Shown here: one piece after another, positions 21,879-33,033 of the stretch | How positions within the stretch are numbered: position 1 is the stretch's first letter | Layout: the number at the start of each line of letters is the position of its first letter | Assembly (NCBI GenBank): GCA_023014335.1 | Contig: JAECYW010000017.1 | Coordinates: 1,178,001 to 1,242,000 of the forward strand | Length of the DNA stretch: 64,000 bases | Reading direction: 5' to 3' | From: Galerina marginata | Taxonomy: Eukaryota > Basidiomycota > Agaricomycetes > Agaricales > Galerinaceae | Position numbers and translations under genes: made by a program | Notes under the pieces: model-generated | The model's database searches: none | Told to the model about the DNA's origin: nothing | What the model saw: only the letters and a program-made list of their open reading frames with translations

Positions 21879-24800
21879 TTAGTGTTTTCCTTTCCCCCCT
21901 CCTGTGCGAGCCGGACGCCCATTTTTAGCTCTTCGCTTTTCTAAGAGTTTCCTATCCTTCCTGATCTGTTCCGATGTCTTGAGCTCAGTTTTCACGCGTG
22001 CATATGATTTCCCACCACGAGGTCCTAGCTTTTTGCTTTTGGATTTGGGTTGTGGTGGATGGCCTGGAGACTCCATTTCATCGGCCTTCTTCTTTTGTTG
22101 GCGCATCTTCCGTTCATAGTCCGTGCTCAACTTGTCCAGGGGCTTAGCAGGGACAGTCTTGTTGTGCTTAAAATGATGACCCCCTGGCCCAGTAGACGAC
22201 TTCCGAATATGCGATGAGTTTTCTGCTTCTCCTATCCTCGGCAAACCAACACGACTCTTGGATTTCCATTCGTCGAATCGCCCACTGCGGAAAGTCGCAG
22301 GCAAGCGTGTGCCGTTTTCTGTTCGCACCATTTTTACATTGTCAGCGCCAACACCATCACCACGAATAAATTTCTTTTTCTTCTTGTCCCAAGTCTGTTG
22401 GTTGTTATGCCGTTCTGCCCTGCCCTCGTCGTTGGTGAGGTCGAAGGCTATGTTCTGGACTTGTTTCACAAAAGAGGAAGCACCATCCGTTAAGGAGTAT
22501 CTGGTACCCGTACAGTGTCAAATTTTCATCCTGGAGCATAAATCACTGTCACTTACCCTTTTTCAGTCATGGCATCCTTTTGATAATGCGACATATAAAA
22601 CTCCTCGTCTCGGAAACTCTTCTTTATATCTGCCGAACCAAAAGCAGCCTAGCTTTATGTCAGACTTTTGTAAGGTAATAGGATGTATCGCATTTACCGC
22701 GATATCGCGCTCGTCGGCCATTTCGATGTCACCAGAGTCCGATGCGGCTTCCTCCTCTATTTCGTCGTCAAGTGTTTTAGCATTCAAAACCATCCTTTGG
22801 GCAGACTTCTGGAGGGCCTTTCTGCGCTCTTTCATCAAGGCTGCATTTTCGGAGCTTGATTTCGACCCAAGCTCAAAGACTGTTTCCGAGGGAGTAAAAG
22901 AATTCACAACCTGCAAAAGAGTTTTCCTAGCAGCCTCTGTTTGGCGCTTCTCATCTCCGCCAGGACCCCTTAGTAGAACGGGATGTATACCGGTGTGTGA
23001 ACCTGCCAGAGACCACTTTGTGTCCTTCATCATCTCCTTGGCCCGTTTGTAACTCTGTGGACTGGCTTTCCCTTTGCTACGCTCATACATGGCATGTCCA
23101 CGCCCCATCACCTCCCTCAGTGTTGGTAATGAATGATGGGCAGCGTCCAGGGATCTGATGTATTCGACATCTTCGTCTATTCTTTCACGCTGGAAATTAC
23201 CCAGTATCAAAGATTCAGTATAGACCTGCTCGTCTTGTCCTGCACTGTCATTGATCAAGGGCCTTCCGAGGAATAGTTGGAGGTCCAATAAGTAGGGCAG
23301 TTCCGAATTGGTGACGAATGACCATGCCCATCCTTTGCGCCCTGCCCTCGCCGTTCGTCCGACACGATGCACGAACACTCTCGCCCCTTGCGGGAAATCG
23401 TAATTAATGACGTTTTCAAGAACAGGAATGTCTATTCCTCGAGCTGCGACGTCGGTGACCACCAGGATACTCGTAACACCTTGACGAAATTGATCCATCT
23501 GGAAGGAACGTGCCACCTGGTCAAGAGAACCATAGATATGGGAGACAGCATACCCGGTTGCAGTTAAAAGATTTAGAAGGTATTCAACGTGATGCTTGGT
23601 AGCTGCAAAAATCAATGTCTGGTGGGGAAGTTGTTCTAGTCTCTTTGACTTTCCCTTCTTTTTCATATCCTTGTCATCTTCATTTTTGGTGAGAGTCGAA
23701 CCAAAAGGCACTTTGATGACATCACGAAGTAGAGAAAGTAAACAAGCGTCCTTTTCAGCTTGCTTTGCTGAAAAGAATGCCATTTTCAGGTCAGAGCTGA
23801 TTTTGCTTTCAGCATCTAGACGAACAAGTTTAGGATCTTGGAGACCGGCTTTGGCGAATTCCACGAGGGATTTCGGCAACGTTGCGGAGAAAAGAATTGT
23901 CTGACGGGAGGATGGGAGGCGCTGCAGAATCTCGTTCAATGCAACTTCGAAACCCATTTCGAATAAACGGTCGGCCTCGTCAAAAACGACGCACTGAATC
24001 GACTTGAGGTCCAAATCCATCTCGACAATGAGATGAAGCAGCCGACCGGGAGTTGCAATGATACTAATTAAGGAAATGAATTCATGTTGTCACAGGAGAG
24101 AGTGTGAGCACTTGCATGTCTGGATTGCTTGTGATCATCTCGAACTGTTCATCAAGACTTTCTCCACCAACGACCAGTCCCCATCGTAGATTATCCCCTC
24201 TTTTTGAATCAACGTCGTCTTTGTCGCCTGCATGCTCTCCTCGGCCCGACGAAAACCCTCGGGCCAACTCCTTCCCAACTTTCATAACTTGCAGTGCTAA
24301 CTCACGGGTAGGCAACAGAATGAGACCTCGCGCTCCAAATGATGTAGAATGTCGCCCTCCTAGTCTCTGTACGAGTGGAATCATATACGCGAGGGATTTC
24401 CCGGAGCCAGTACGTGCCATACCGACAAGATCGCGAGGGGGATTTGTGAGAAGAGCGGGAATGGACAGGCGCTGTATCGGCGTTGGTATACGGTATCCTT
24501 GGAGGGTCAAAGAGCGTAAAAGATGCGGATGAAGTCCTTGAGCTATCATCAGTCCCGGTTAATAACACGCAAGGCTGAAACAGGCGAACCCATGCTTTGA
24601 AAACTACCCCCTCCGACCTCCCCTTTGGCAAATTTCGATTTTCCTTTTGAGTTTTTCAGAACCTGCGTTCCTTCTTTGATTGACCGCTTCGTGATTGATG
24701 CCTGTATGAAATCTGCAAGATCGTCTTCCTCTTGGGCAATGGTATTTGACTTTGGACGTTTCCCAACGAGGGCTGAAGAAATGTCGACCTCTTCGGGGTG

Positions 24801-24890
24801 TTCAGGAGTTGAAAAAGAAGTGGAGAAGGACGATGTTGACGAATAGCCATCGTTTCCTCCATCTGAACGTTTACGTTTGGAAACCCGCAT
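21879..24890 (-). CDS. DBP10: DEAD-box ATP-dependent RNA helicase DBP10 (DDX54)
   Basis: Exons 24590-24890, 24116-24542, 22698-24063, 22557-22648 and 21879-22500; 935 residues. Nucleolar helicase for 60S subunit assembly. Motifs in order: YRIPTPIQ (Q), ARTGSGKS (I), PTRELALQ (Ia), TPGRLL (Ib), VVFDEADRLFEMGF (II), FSATLP (III), LIFAATKHH (IV), VTDVAARGIDIP (V), HRVGRTARAGR (VI). The C-terminal DBP10CT region is recognisable at SFRDEEFYMSHYQKDAMTEKGYSL, and the tail is Lys/Arg-rich. The second intron (24064-24115) must be GC-AG (AT|GCAAGT), giving NPDIIIATPGR; the nearby GT at CAA|GTGCTC breaks the frame. The open frame antisense to the helicase domain is a shadow. Confidence 0.96.
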
Positions 24891-25060
24891 GCTCGGAAAC
24901 TAGCAAGAAGAAAGTGAAAACAAAGAGAAACCAAGTCGGGATTCACTAAGTAATGTTTATGTAATCAAGAGGCGCTCGCGAGCCTACTTTCCTAGCTGCT
25001 TGCAGACCGCCGTCACTGGCGTGTAAATAATGCTATCAGTCTCATCGTCTTCTATCCGGT
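24891..25060. promoter_or_regulatory. Divergent promoter DBP10 / DUO1
   Basis: 170 bp between outward ATGs; no named element visible. Confidence 0.35.
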
Positions 25061-26129
25061 ATGACGAGATATTCAACAAACTCTCCTGATCTTCTGGCTA
25101 CCACTGGACCGAATCTCATGTCCCTCGAATCCCCAAATATCACTTCCGAACCGTCAACTTCCTATACCAGTCGTAAAGATGGCCTTTCTTTGTCGGATCT
25201 CTCGCTTTCCGATCAAACTGCGATCATGAAAAAGCCTTTTAGTCTTCTTGCCAGAGTTGAACAGGATACATCAACACCAACACATAGTAAAGCCAGTAGC
25301 CCCTCGTTATATGATCAAGACAGAGGCGATTCTGACGACGAAGCCTTGGACGACGTTGCTGTTGAAACAAGACAGATACAGGCCTTCAAGCTCCGGGAAG
25401 AGAAGTTACAGAGTGATATCTTCATTTTGAAGAAGTTAAATGCTTCATTTGAATTATTCAACGAGGCTTTACAGGAAACAGGCTCTGCTAATGAGGTTCG
25501 CATATTCTTGTAAACGGATTTGTCGTTGAGTTGATTATTCTTCTAGCGCATAGCCGCTCAACTTGAACAGACGGACGCCCTGCTCAACAAATACATCGGA
25601 ATTCTGTCGAGGTCCGAGGGATATTCCCGCTTGATTTTTGATGAGCAGTGGCAGGGAGCCGAAGCGGTAATTCTTCGACTTTGCAAAGCGGATGACTTCT
25701 TTACTATGATGACACACAGGATGAGAAAAGAATAGAACAAGAAAAACAAGAAGCGAAAGAAAAGGCGCGCCAGAAGGCAGAAGAAGAAAAACTTCGACTT
25801 CTTCAGGAACAAGCTAGGTTTGAGCATCAAAAGCAAGAGGAATTGAAAAGAGAAGAAAGACAACGCCTTGAGCGCGAGAAATCTGAGCGAGCCATTCGTG
25901 GTGGCTTAAGAGGTGTACGTGGGACACGAGCGTCGGTGCGCGGCACACGTGGAGTTGCTTCTCGAACAGGTAGGGTACTCACATCCCCGTTATGAGGGTC
26001 TGTATTGACCAACTATTTGATTGCACAGATTCTGGAGCTGGATTTTCTCGCGGAATATCGAATCGGCCACCGTCAGCATCTGCCCAACCAAGTAGCAGCG
26101 CCATCGCCCGGCCACCCCGTGCAACGTAA
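25061..26129 (+). CDS. DUO1: DASH/Dam1 kinetochore complex subunit Duo1
   Basis: Exons 25061-25495, 25547-25666, 25720-25969 and 26029-26129, 301 residues. DASH rings couple kinetochores to spindle microtubules in fungi. The N-terminal about 100 residues are Ser/Thr/Asp-rich and disordered. The conserved helical part runs from about KLREEKLQSDIFILKKLN through NEALQETGSANERIAAQLEQT to DALLNKYIGILSRSE, the Duo1 signature. After it comes a long Glu/Gln/Lys coiled coil (EKQEAKEKARQKAEEEKL) and an Arg/Gly-rich tail (RGGLRGVRGTRASVRG) likely to bind microtubules or nucleic acid. Assignment rests on the helical signature and size. Confidence 0.85.
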
Positions 26130-26491
26130 TATTATGTACTGACCAGGACGGTGAACCATTGTATTTGCTTTCGGTTGTTTTATCATTTTCTATCTATGCA
26201 TTGTAAGTGGATGTGCTTCGGTATGAACAAGTTCAATCCAGTAGTAGCAACTTTCCTCTCTGACTGGTCTTTCAAAGTTATCTAACTTTGGGTAACTTAG
26301 CTTCCTGTAAATGTAGGTAGATGTCCTATTATAACAAGCTTTTGACAAGCCTATTGCTCATGAGCTGGAACTTCCAAACATCAGAAAATAGGTCAGACAT
26401 AACTGATGTGTGCATATTTAACTTGGTAGGTGTAACTTGTGAATAGAGATATTTACTTTCTGGTAGATGTCAAAGTGTATTGCACAACAAA
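26130..26491. other. Intergenic, convergent 3' ends
   Basis: 362 bp between the stop codons of DUO1 and the leftward RNase H1-N-domain gene. Likely 3' UTRs; no gene or repeat seen. Confidence 0.5.
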
Positions 26492-27726
26492 CTAAGGAAA
26501 GTGAACATTAACATCCTCAATGGAGGAGTTGCCATGACTAGATCCAAAAAGCACACTCGATTCAAAAGTACGTTGTGGTTCATGGAGAACGGGCAACCTT
26601 TCACTTCTGACGAAGGGAGATGGCCGAGAAAAGTTGAGGGAACTGGTGAAAATCTTTCATGAAAAACGTCACGAAGAATAAGGCAATACCCACCTCACAA
26701 ACGCCAACTCAGGTACTTGAGTTTTGTTCATAATAGGAGACCGAGGATCCACGTCATGTTTATATACAATTTCGGCATTTTGATGTGGCGAGGCAGATAT
26801 AGACGATTCACCTACGAATTCTTCTTTGGTCGACTTTGTTAGACACATGGGCCTAGGAGACAATCCCGGATGGCTAACAGTATCCATGGATGCACGTTTG
26901 GCAACAGCTGGCCTTTCTGACACATAATCGGAAATAAATGCGTTCAAAGGCATGTCAATGCTGTCCAATGGCGACAAAGGCTGTGATTCAAGTTGACGCG
27001 CCTTCCGCTGAGGGTATGAGGTCAGCCACGTAGGAGTTTTCACAATAACCTCGCGAGACATGTCCAACTGCGTTTCCGTGCTTGGCGAATATAACCCTGT
27101 TACATTTGTTGTTGGGGTCGAGGCTTGAGCATGGTTGATAGACGCTCGAGCCTCGACTCCAACACCGTCAGGTTCATCCTTAAACAGTGCATCAATAATT
27201 TCGTATCGGCGGGACCTCGAAGAAGGCTCAGAAGATGTCCGGGATATGGGACGCTGAGAATTAACCCGAATGGGACTGGGAGCTGTAGACGAAGGATAGT
27301 TGGAATTTGCTGTGGTCAATCTCCCAGAATGGTTTGGACTGTTGATGTTTTGCGGAAGGTGGTGGCCACTCAAGACGATTGACGACATGCCCGGTGAGGC
27401 AGTCCCGCCATTTGGGAAGATCGAGTTTCTAACTACAGGCTGTCTTGGGGATACTCTTTCGTTGGCACCCACAACCCTCGTGTTTCCTTTTAACATTTCT
27501 TGAGCAAAAACACGCCGGGCCTGTTCTTCGGTAGGAAAACTTTGATGAAGTGCATCAGGAATGCCTTTTACTAGCGGACCAGCTTCCAGCCTATAAAAAA
27601 TGGACAGAACAGAGGTGGTGAGAAAAGGTTCTGGACACAGAGTAGCAATCAAAGTGGTACTCACCAAGTTTCAAAGACCCCAACGTCTTTTCCAACCGTT
27701 ACTACATACCACTTTTTCTTCGCCAT
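26492..27726 (-). CDS. Protein with RNase H1 N-terminal (viroplasmin-like) domain, otherwise disordered
   Basis: Exons 27665-27726, 26694-27590 and 26492-26642, 369 residues. The first about 55 residues (KKKWYVVTVGKDVGVFETW.. PDALHQSFPTEEQARRVF) match the RNase H1 N-terminal fold that binds RNA/DNA hybrids or dsRNA, also found in plant caulimovirus viroplasmins. The remaining about 310 residues are Ser/Pro/Thr-rich and disordered, with repeated SP/TP sites (SPRQP, TASPGM, TPTTNVTGLYSPS). No RNase H catalytic DEDD residues are present. Role unknown; hybrid or nucleic-acid binding is inferred from the domain only. The last exon was found by splicing; reading through would add a wrong short tail. 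Confidence 0.72.
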
Positions 27727-28797
27727 TGTTCACGGTTACGGTAGGCAATTGGTGAGAAGGGGCTGAGCCGCTGAGATGAGGTTTGGATGTTGACTCGGGC
27801 TATTTATTGCCTTCCATAAATAGCCAAAGGGAACATTCACCCACGTGACATTCGGTTCCGATTCGAATTTTAATTTCGCATTTGATGGAAATTGATTTAT
27901 TGCTATACATGTTGTCCGACAGAATGTTGTAAACCACAAACGCCTTTTACTCTTTGCTATCTGCTCGTCGAGTACTTAATCGACTTGAATTAACTATCGA
28001 TCTACATCTCGCGGAAAATCCTAGATGGCGTCGAACTGTTGTGTGGACTCTCATTACAATCGGTTGATTCACGACCATCACTTTATTCCGCGGAAGTGCT
28101 TTGAATGGTTGTAATTTTGCCCACTGTCCGCTCTCGACTGACTTAAGCTAGCAGGATTTCTATCGGTTGTTTTGAGGCGTTGCATCATTTCGCGCGTTCA
28201 AATACAACATACAAACGATTTGCAATTCAGAGACATGGCTACTCTAGTTCGACAAATACAGCGACGAAGGACTGAATGCCCAGAGGAAGGGACACAAGGA
28301 TCCACTGAGTCGGGCCTCGCGTGGTATATTTCAGGCAGCATCTGGTATACGAACAGAGACGAACGCGGTCATGGCGTTCACAAATTAGTGCAGAGGAGGA
28401 ATAACGATCATTGCAAGGTCATTGGGCACCTCTCCCTCTTTCTCGGACATGATTATACTGATTCAAAATCAGAGACGCTTTATTTTTACTGTAGGCCAAT
28501 ATCCTGTCTTGGGATTTCGGTCACTGCAGTACAGTACTGGAAGGACACCTTGTTGTTTGAACATACACTATTCTCCAGGTTAGATATATATATGGACGCT
28601 AAATCTCGCTAAATGCGGCCGAAGTATTTGGAAATGTGACACATCAGCTACTTACACGGTATAAATCTAAATCTAAATCTAAATCTGCACCATTTGGACT
28701 GAGGCCCTGACGTCCAGAATCGTTATGAGATCATAGCCAATTCTGCGAAAGTCATGTGATAGGGTACTACGGCAAAGCTGCAAAGAAAGAGTGTTAG
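27727..28797. other. 1.07 kb intergenic region with hexamer repeat
   Basis: It lies between two leftward genes. It contains four tandem copies of a hexamer (taaatc) at 28662-28686 and an unexplained 146-codon frame on the plus strand (28172-28612) that has no recognisable motif. A CG-rich palindrome-like patch near 28160-28200 is not informative. Confidence 0.5.
28662..28686. repeat. Short tandem repeat (TAAATC)4
   Basis: Four perfect copies of a 6-bp unit; telomere-like hexamer length, but not the fungal telomere repeat TTAGGG. Confidence 0.85.
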
Positions 28798-29912
28798 TTA
28801 TACTGAAATATACCCTCCACGGCTGGAAGTTCTCCGTGGTCGTACAGTCGAGCAGAGGTGAGAAACTACGTCGCTGAGCATATAGGGCACTTCCTTCCAG
28901 AAATCACGATGGCTGTCATAGGACATCAAGAGCTGAGGTTGACCGATTGTGTGACAAACTCACGGTATTAGGTCAAGACCAGTGGCACCATACGTTGAAT
29001 AATTATAATATGCACCAAGTCCGAGGTATGCAGCGAATGCCAATAGAATTCTTTCATCGTAAAAGTTAATACACCTATCATGAGAAATACTGACGACTTA
29101 CACGAGGAAAAACCAGCCAATACCGCTACCAACGTTCTCCTTTTGTCCGTCCCCTTTTTTGTCATCACCTTTATCACTATCTTCGTCACCCTCCTCTTTG
29201 GAGGGACATGCAGCAGGGGCGCTCCATTCTAGGTCAAGCCTTGAGCCGTCATAAGCCATAATCTTGGGTTCAGACGTGGCTTGCGGGTCGCAAAAGAGGG
29301 TTAAGTTCAGTGTTTGTTGAACTGGCGTTGAGTTTACGGATAGAGGATATTCTGCTCCGTGGAATAGCAAAGAAAGGTATTTGGGTGCTGTAAATCGTTG
29401 TGTCTCAAACAATTTCGAGGGGTTTTATTGCAGGTTTACGCACATAGACTTGCGGAAAGTATTGGGTTTAATGTGCTGGTTTGGGCGACTGGAATTACGC
29501 CAACGATACGATCAGGTTCATTTGGCTTTTGGTTAGTCTTCGTAAGACAAGCTCGAGTTCCCGACGGACACTTAACGCAGGGAGGACGTGTATTTTAGTC
29601 CATGTTGTTGTCATGCACACGTGAGCCTCGTGTGCAGAGAACGAGACGTACCTGGTCGTGTTCAGCTACTCCGTCTTGTGGCTTCAGCTCCGCACAGAGG
29701 TCAAATCTCAAAGAGTCGATCATAAAGCTTGGGGGAGTTTCACGCTTTCGGTGGACGACATGCTCTCCAGCCAGGTCGGTCAAGTCAAACTTGGTGTCGT
29801 CACTAGGAATTGTTACGAGGCAGTTAAATGCTGTGTCCGCTGCAATTGTAGATTCAAGAAAGAGGTAGGAAAAAATGAGGAGCATTTCATATCGTGTCGA
29901 CCGTAGAATCAT
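28798..29912 (-). CDS. ATG27: Autophagy-related protein Atg27 (mannose-6-phosphate-receptor-like)
   Basis: Exons 29652-29912, 29444-29570, 29102-29387, 28964-29050 and 28798-28912, 291 residues. Type I membrane protein that cycles among Golgi, endosome, vacuole and the autophagosome formation site and helps traffic Atg9. It has a signal peptide (MLLIFSYLFLESTIAAD), a cysteine-containing MRH-like lumenal domain (FNCLVTIP, LCAELK, ACLTKTN, LFCDPQ), an acidic/Lys juxtamembrane stretch (EEGDEDSDKGDDKKGD), then a single span GIGWFFLVILLAFAAYLGLG. After the span come the conserved AYYNYSTYGATGLDLIPHRDFW and a short cytosolic tail ending RGGYISV. The tyrosine-based tail is consistent with sorting. 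Start may be the second Met (nine codons in), directly before the signal peptide. Confidence 0.88.
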
Positions 29913-30262
29913 GGTAGAGTGAACGAATGGTAGCGTTGAACTGGAAGAGAACGTGAGTAGCTGATTCCGGTACTTACGTCAAGAGTTTCAAGTATTTATT
30001 CCTATTTGGCAACAGTTATCCAAATCTATTCGGGGATACCTTCAAGATACCTCTCAACGTTGAAAGTAGTCTAAGGCAACATACAGGAACATAGGACTGT
30101 AACTCTAGGCGACTAATCCATTCCTACTACAGACTAAGTCTACAGTCTTATATTACTAAAACCAAACTAATTTTCAACATGGAACTCAACGAAAATGATG
30201 ACGGCAACGTACCAGATTAGAGCATCTACGCTAGGGCAGATGTGAAGCACCCAGGTTAAAAT
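29913..30262. other. Intergenic between two leftward genes
   Basis: 350 bp; promoter of ATG27 and 3' flank of the next gene. Nothing recognised. Confidence 0.4.
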
Positions 30263-31036
30263 TCAGGGCCACCGCCTACTTTGGAACAGGCTGTCCCTTC
30301 TGAGATCATCGAAGGTAATACGAGAAGGGCCTGCAACGAATTTTGGATGTTCAAACAAGGGTTTAGCAAAGGGTTGGAAGGACTTCAGGAAATATTCTGC
30401 AAGAAGGAAGGAGCCTGGCTTGTCCGCATGCTCTTCGCCAATGGGATCGTAAAATTCAGATGAAAAAGTTTCATCATCTTCCTCTTCATCTGACGGATAC
30501 TCGTAAAATGCATCCATTTCTGCGTTCTCTTCGAAAAGAAGCGCTTTCATGCCATGATTCTGGAGCAAGTCTACGGCCTTTTCCTTCCCCTTCCCATGCA
30601 CCAGTGATTCAAGGCCCGTAAAGGAGTCGTGGTACTCATCAGGGCAGTTACGCCTGCCAATAGGTAACTCAAAGCGGGTTCTTTCTTGACGACGATCTGA
30701 TAACATCCCAGCTAAGTCCTGTGGGTAGAAATAGTCAAGGCGTATCAGCGCAGACATAATATATAAACATACCCTGTCAAACCCTCTGCACATCCGTAGG
30801 TTTTCTTGGGAAAAATGGGTCTCGTTCTGAGGGAAAACAGATGTTTCGTAGCAAGGGGCGCTCAAAAGAAAGGTAGCTTTCGACGAGTTGTGCATAATAG
30901 AAGAGGTGTTTTCGGTGTTTTGAGACAGTGTGGAATAGCCAGTGGCAGCATGGTTGTCGCTCGAAAGAGAGTCTTGGCAATAAAGAGCAATTTCGTTTTG
31001 AACTGGACTAAGGGCGTCAGAATGAACAGTATCCAT
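30263..31036 (-). CDS. Hypothetical protein, acidic centre
   Basis: Two exons, 30773-31036 and 30263-30718, give 239 residues. The 54-nt intron (GTATGT..CACAG) is a multiple of three without stop, so a retained form of 257 residues is also open. No family recognised. The N-terminal third is Ser/Thr/Asn-rich. The second half has a Glu/Asp cluster (YPSDEEEDDETFSSEFYDP) and a hydrophobic/aromatic C-terminal segment (FLLAEYFLKSFQPFAKPLFEH). No signal peptide, membrane span or zinc ligands. It is divergent from ataxin-3 (258 bp apart). Confidence 0.55.
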   Translation of the reverse strand: MDTVHSDALSPVQNEIALYCQDSLSSDNHAATGYSTLSQNTENTSSIMHNSSKATFLLSAPCYETSVFPQNETHFSQENLRMCRGFDRVCLYIMSALIRLDYFYPQDLAGMLSDRRQERTRFELPIGRRNCPDEYHDSFTGLESLVHGKGKEKAVDLLQNHGMKALLFEENAEMDAFYEYPSDEEEDDETFSSEFYDPIGEEHADKPGSFLLAEYFLKSFQPFAKPLFEHPKFVAGPSRITFDDLRRDSLFQSRRWP

Positions 31037-31294
31037 TACCTATGCTCCCAATTTCACTTGAATAGGTGGACGAAGAAGCGAGGGTTCCAATTATGGGTCA
31101 TATTTTATACCACTGTCAGGGAAGATTGCCTGCTGTTTTTTTTATGTAAAACAGTGCGCCGTTGCAGAAAGTGGGCCATGCTGCATGAGTGATGGTAGTA
31201 GGTGACAAGGTCCCCCTTCTGTGACACATATGTAAATGGAACATACGCGTAACAACTGGACGCGTCTTTCAATTCACGACTTTCTACGACGACA
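31037..31294. promoter_or_regulatory. Divergent promoter, hypothetical gene / ATXN3
   Basis: 258 bp between outward start codons. No recognisable element apart from A/T-rich patches. Confidence 0.3.
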
Positions 31295-33033
31295 ATGGCC
31301 GGACTTGAACGCTTGATCCCCAATATATATCACGAAAAGCAGCAATCGGGATCAATGTTATGCGCTCAACACGCTCTTAACTCCCTACTTCGTAAGTTTC
31401 AGATTATCTCTCCTTATTTCATGCAATAAACGACATCTCTCAGAAGGAAACTATGTGTGTCTCTATAAGCTCATCGAACTCCGATTCTGGTTTTCACCTC
31501 TGCTCTGTTCCAGTTCACTGCCCCTGATCTTTCTGACATCGCTCGGACTCTTGATGCCCTAGAAGAGAGCTACGATGACAGTAATACAGGCAATTCCAGC
31601 ACAAACATGGATGATACTGGTGAGTGCGTTGCCTTCTTATATTAAAACATCGAATGAACTCTTGTTACACTAGGCTTTTTCTCAGTACAGGTCTTGGACA
31701 ATGCGCTTAAAGTTTGGGGCCTGAAGTTATTGCCTTTTTACCGTACTGCATTGGATTACGATGTTTAACAATACTCCCATTAGTCTTACTCGATGGCGCG
31801 GCGAAGACCTGCGTCCTTATCAGGATCATCCGCAGTGCGATTCAACCCTTTCATGGACATGGCATGAATTGACAACTTGGTGCCAGGACGCAGTTAGCAT
31901 TTATATTGAACCTTGAACAACACTGGTTCACGCTACGTCGGTTTGGGAACGCAAACCCCAACATTGATGTAGACGACGGAAATGGACATTGGTTTAATCT
32001 TAACTCGTTTCTTCCTGCTCCGGAGTGGGTTGGGAAGCTGTATCTCGGAATGGTCCTGCAACAAGCTGAAGCTGAGGGTAAGTTCTTTTGTGGTAGACTT
32101 CGTTTGGCTTATATTCGCTTAGGATACTCCGTGTTCGCTGTAACCCAAGCCAATCCAGAAGCACCCTTAGCCCTTCCTCGCACAGAGGCAGACGTCATCG
32201 CATCAACACTCCCAGAACCGAGCTCTGCTTCCGATGTGGGTCTCCAGATAGGCGCCTATAGAGATTCAACTAAGAAGACCCTTGAGAATACGGGCTCTGA
32301 GGATGTTCATTTCGAGGAAGAAGACTACGAGCTTCAGGCAGCACTGCAGGCTTCGCTCATGGCAGACGAACACGCGTACGACGAGCACACCTCATTCCCG
32401 GAACTCAACGCTTCCGCAAGGTTCTTAGGTGCACGGTCCGGACCTGGTGGAGAGTCGCCATCTGGGTCTGGATATGACTCCGGTTCTCGAACTCCACAAT
32501 TTGTCCAGCCAACGAGTGGAGACATCCCCGTCGCCGGAGAGGGGGATTTAGATCCCATCGCGGCCAGTATGGAAAGAAACAGAGTCCTGCTCCAGCGGAT
32601 GAGGCAGCAACAGGAATTTGCACAAAGAGAGATGTGGTCGGAATCGGATTTGAGCACAGAAGAACAATCTGCCTTAGAGGAGCGAAGAGAGCGTCGGCGA
32701 TTGCAAGAGGAAGAAGAGGAAGCAGAACTCAGAAGAGCTATTGAGGAGAGCGAGGCTCTTGCTGAAAGGCATCGACAAGAAAGTGGGACTGCACCAGTGC
32801 AAGTGGAGGCAACCCCGTCATCAAGTGTAATGCACGACGACGAGGACGATGAGCTACAAGCAGCTCTTAGAGCATCTTTGGAGTATTCTCGGAGAGACTC
32901 TATGGAGGCCGACGATGCAGAGTCCATTGTTTCTGATGTGACCAGTGGCGCCGAAGAGCCCGGCACGCGCAATACACCAGCGCCAAGTTTAGATGAGATT
33001 CGCCAACGTCGACTGGCACGGTTTGGCCAATAG
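31295..33033 (+). CDS. ATXN3: Ataxin-3-type Josephin deubiquitinase with three UIMs
   Basis: Exons 31295-31391, 31444-31454 (11 nt), 31514-31619, 31674-31725, 31784-about 31836, about 31894/31898-32077 and 32123-33033; about 470 residues. Josephin cysteine protease: nucleophile Cys23 in QSGSMLCAQHALNSLL, catalytic His in GNGHWFNLNSF with Asn following. Three ubiquitin-interacting motifs are seen: EDYELQAALQASLMADE, EEAELRRAIEESEALAE and DDELQAALRASLEYSRR. Such enzymes trim ubiquitin chains, often with Cdc48/p97. The join between HPQ and AFILNLEQHW is not resolved: canonical sites leave the frame one base short (see finding). The 45-nt intron at 32078-32122 has no stop and could be retained. 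No polyglutamine tract. Confidence 0.88.

Noticed and set aside
22258..23052. 264-codon frame antisense to DBP10
   Set aside because: Shadow of the helicase C-terminal region; no start context, motifs or splice sites supporting it.
28172..28612. 146-codon plus-strand open frame in the 28 kb intergenic region
   Set aside because: No motif, no family resemblance, poor composition and no splice pattern; a chance frame cannot be excluded. Worth keeping only if RNA-seq shows a transcript.
32334..32972. 212-codon Ser/Cys-rich frame antisense to ataxin-3
   Set aside because: Mirror of Glu/Ala/Arg-rich UIM coding sequence; composition explained by the sense strand.
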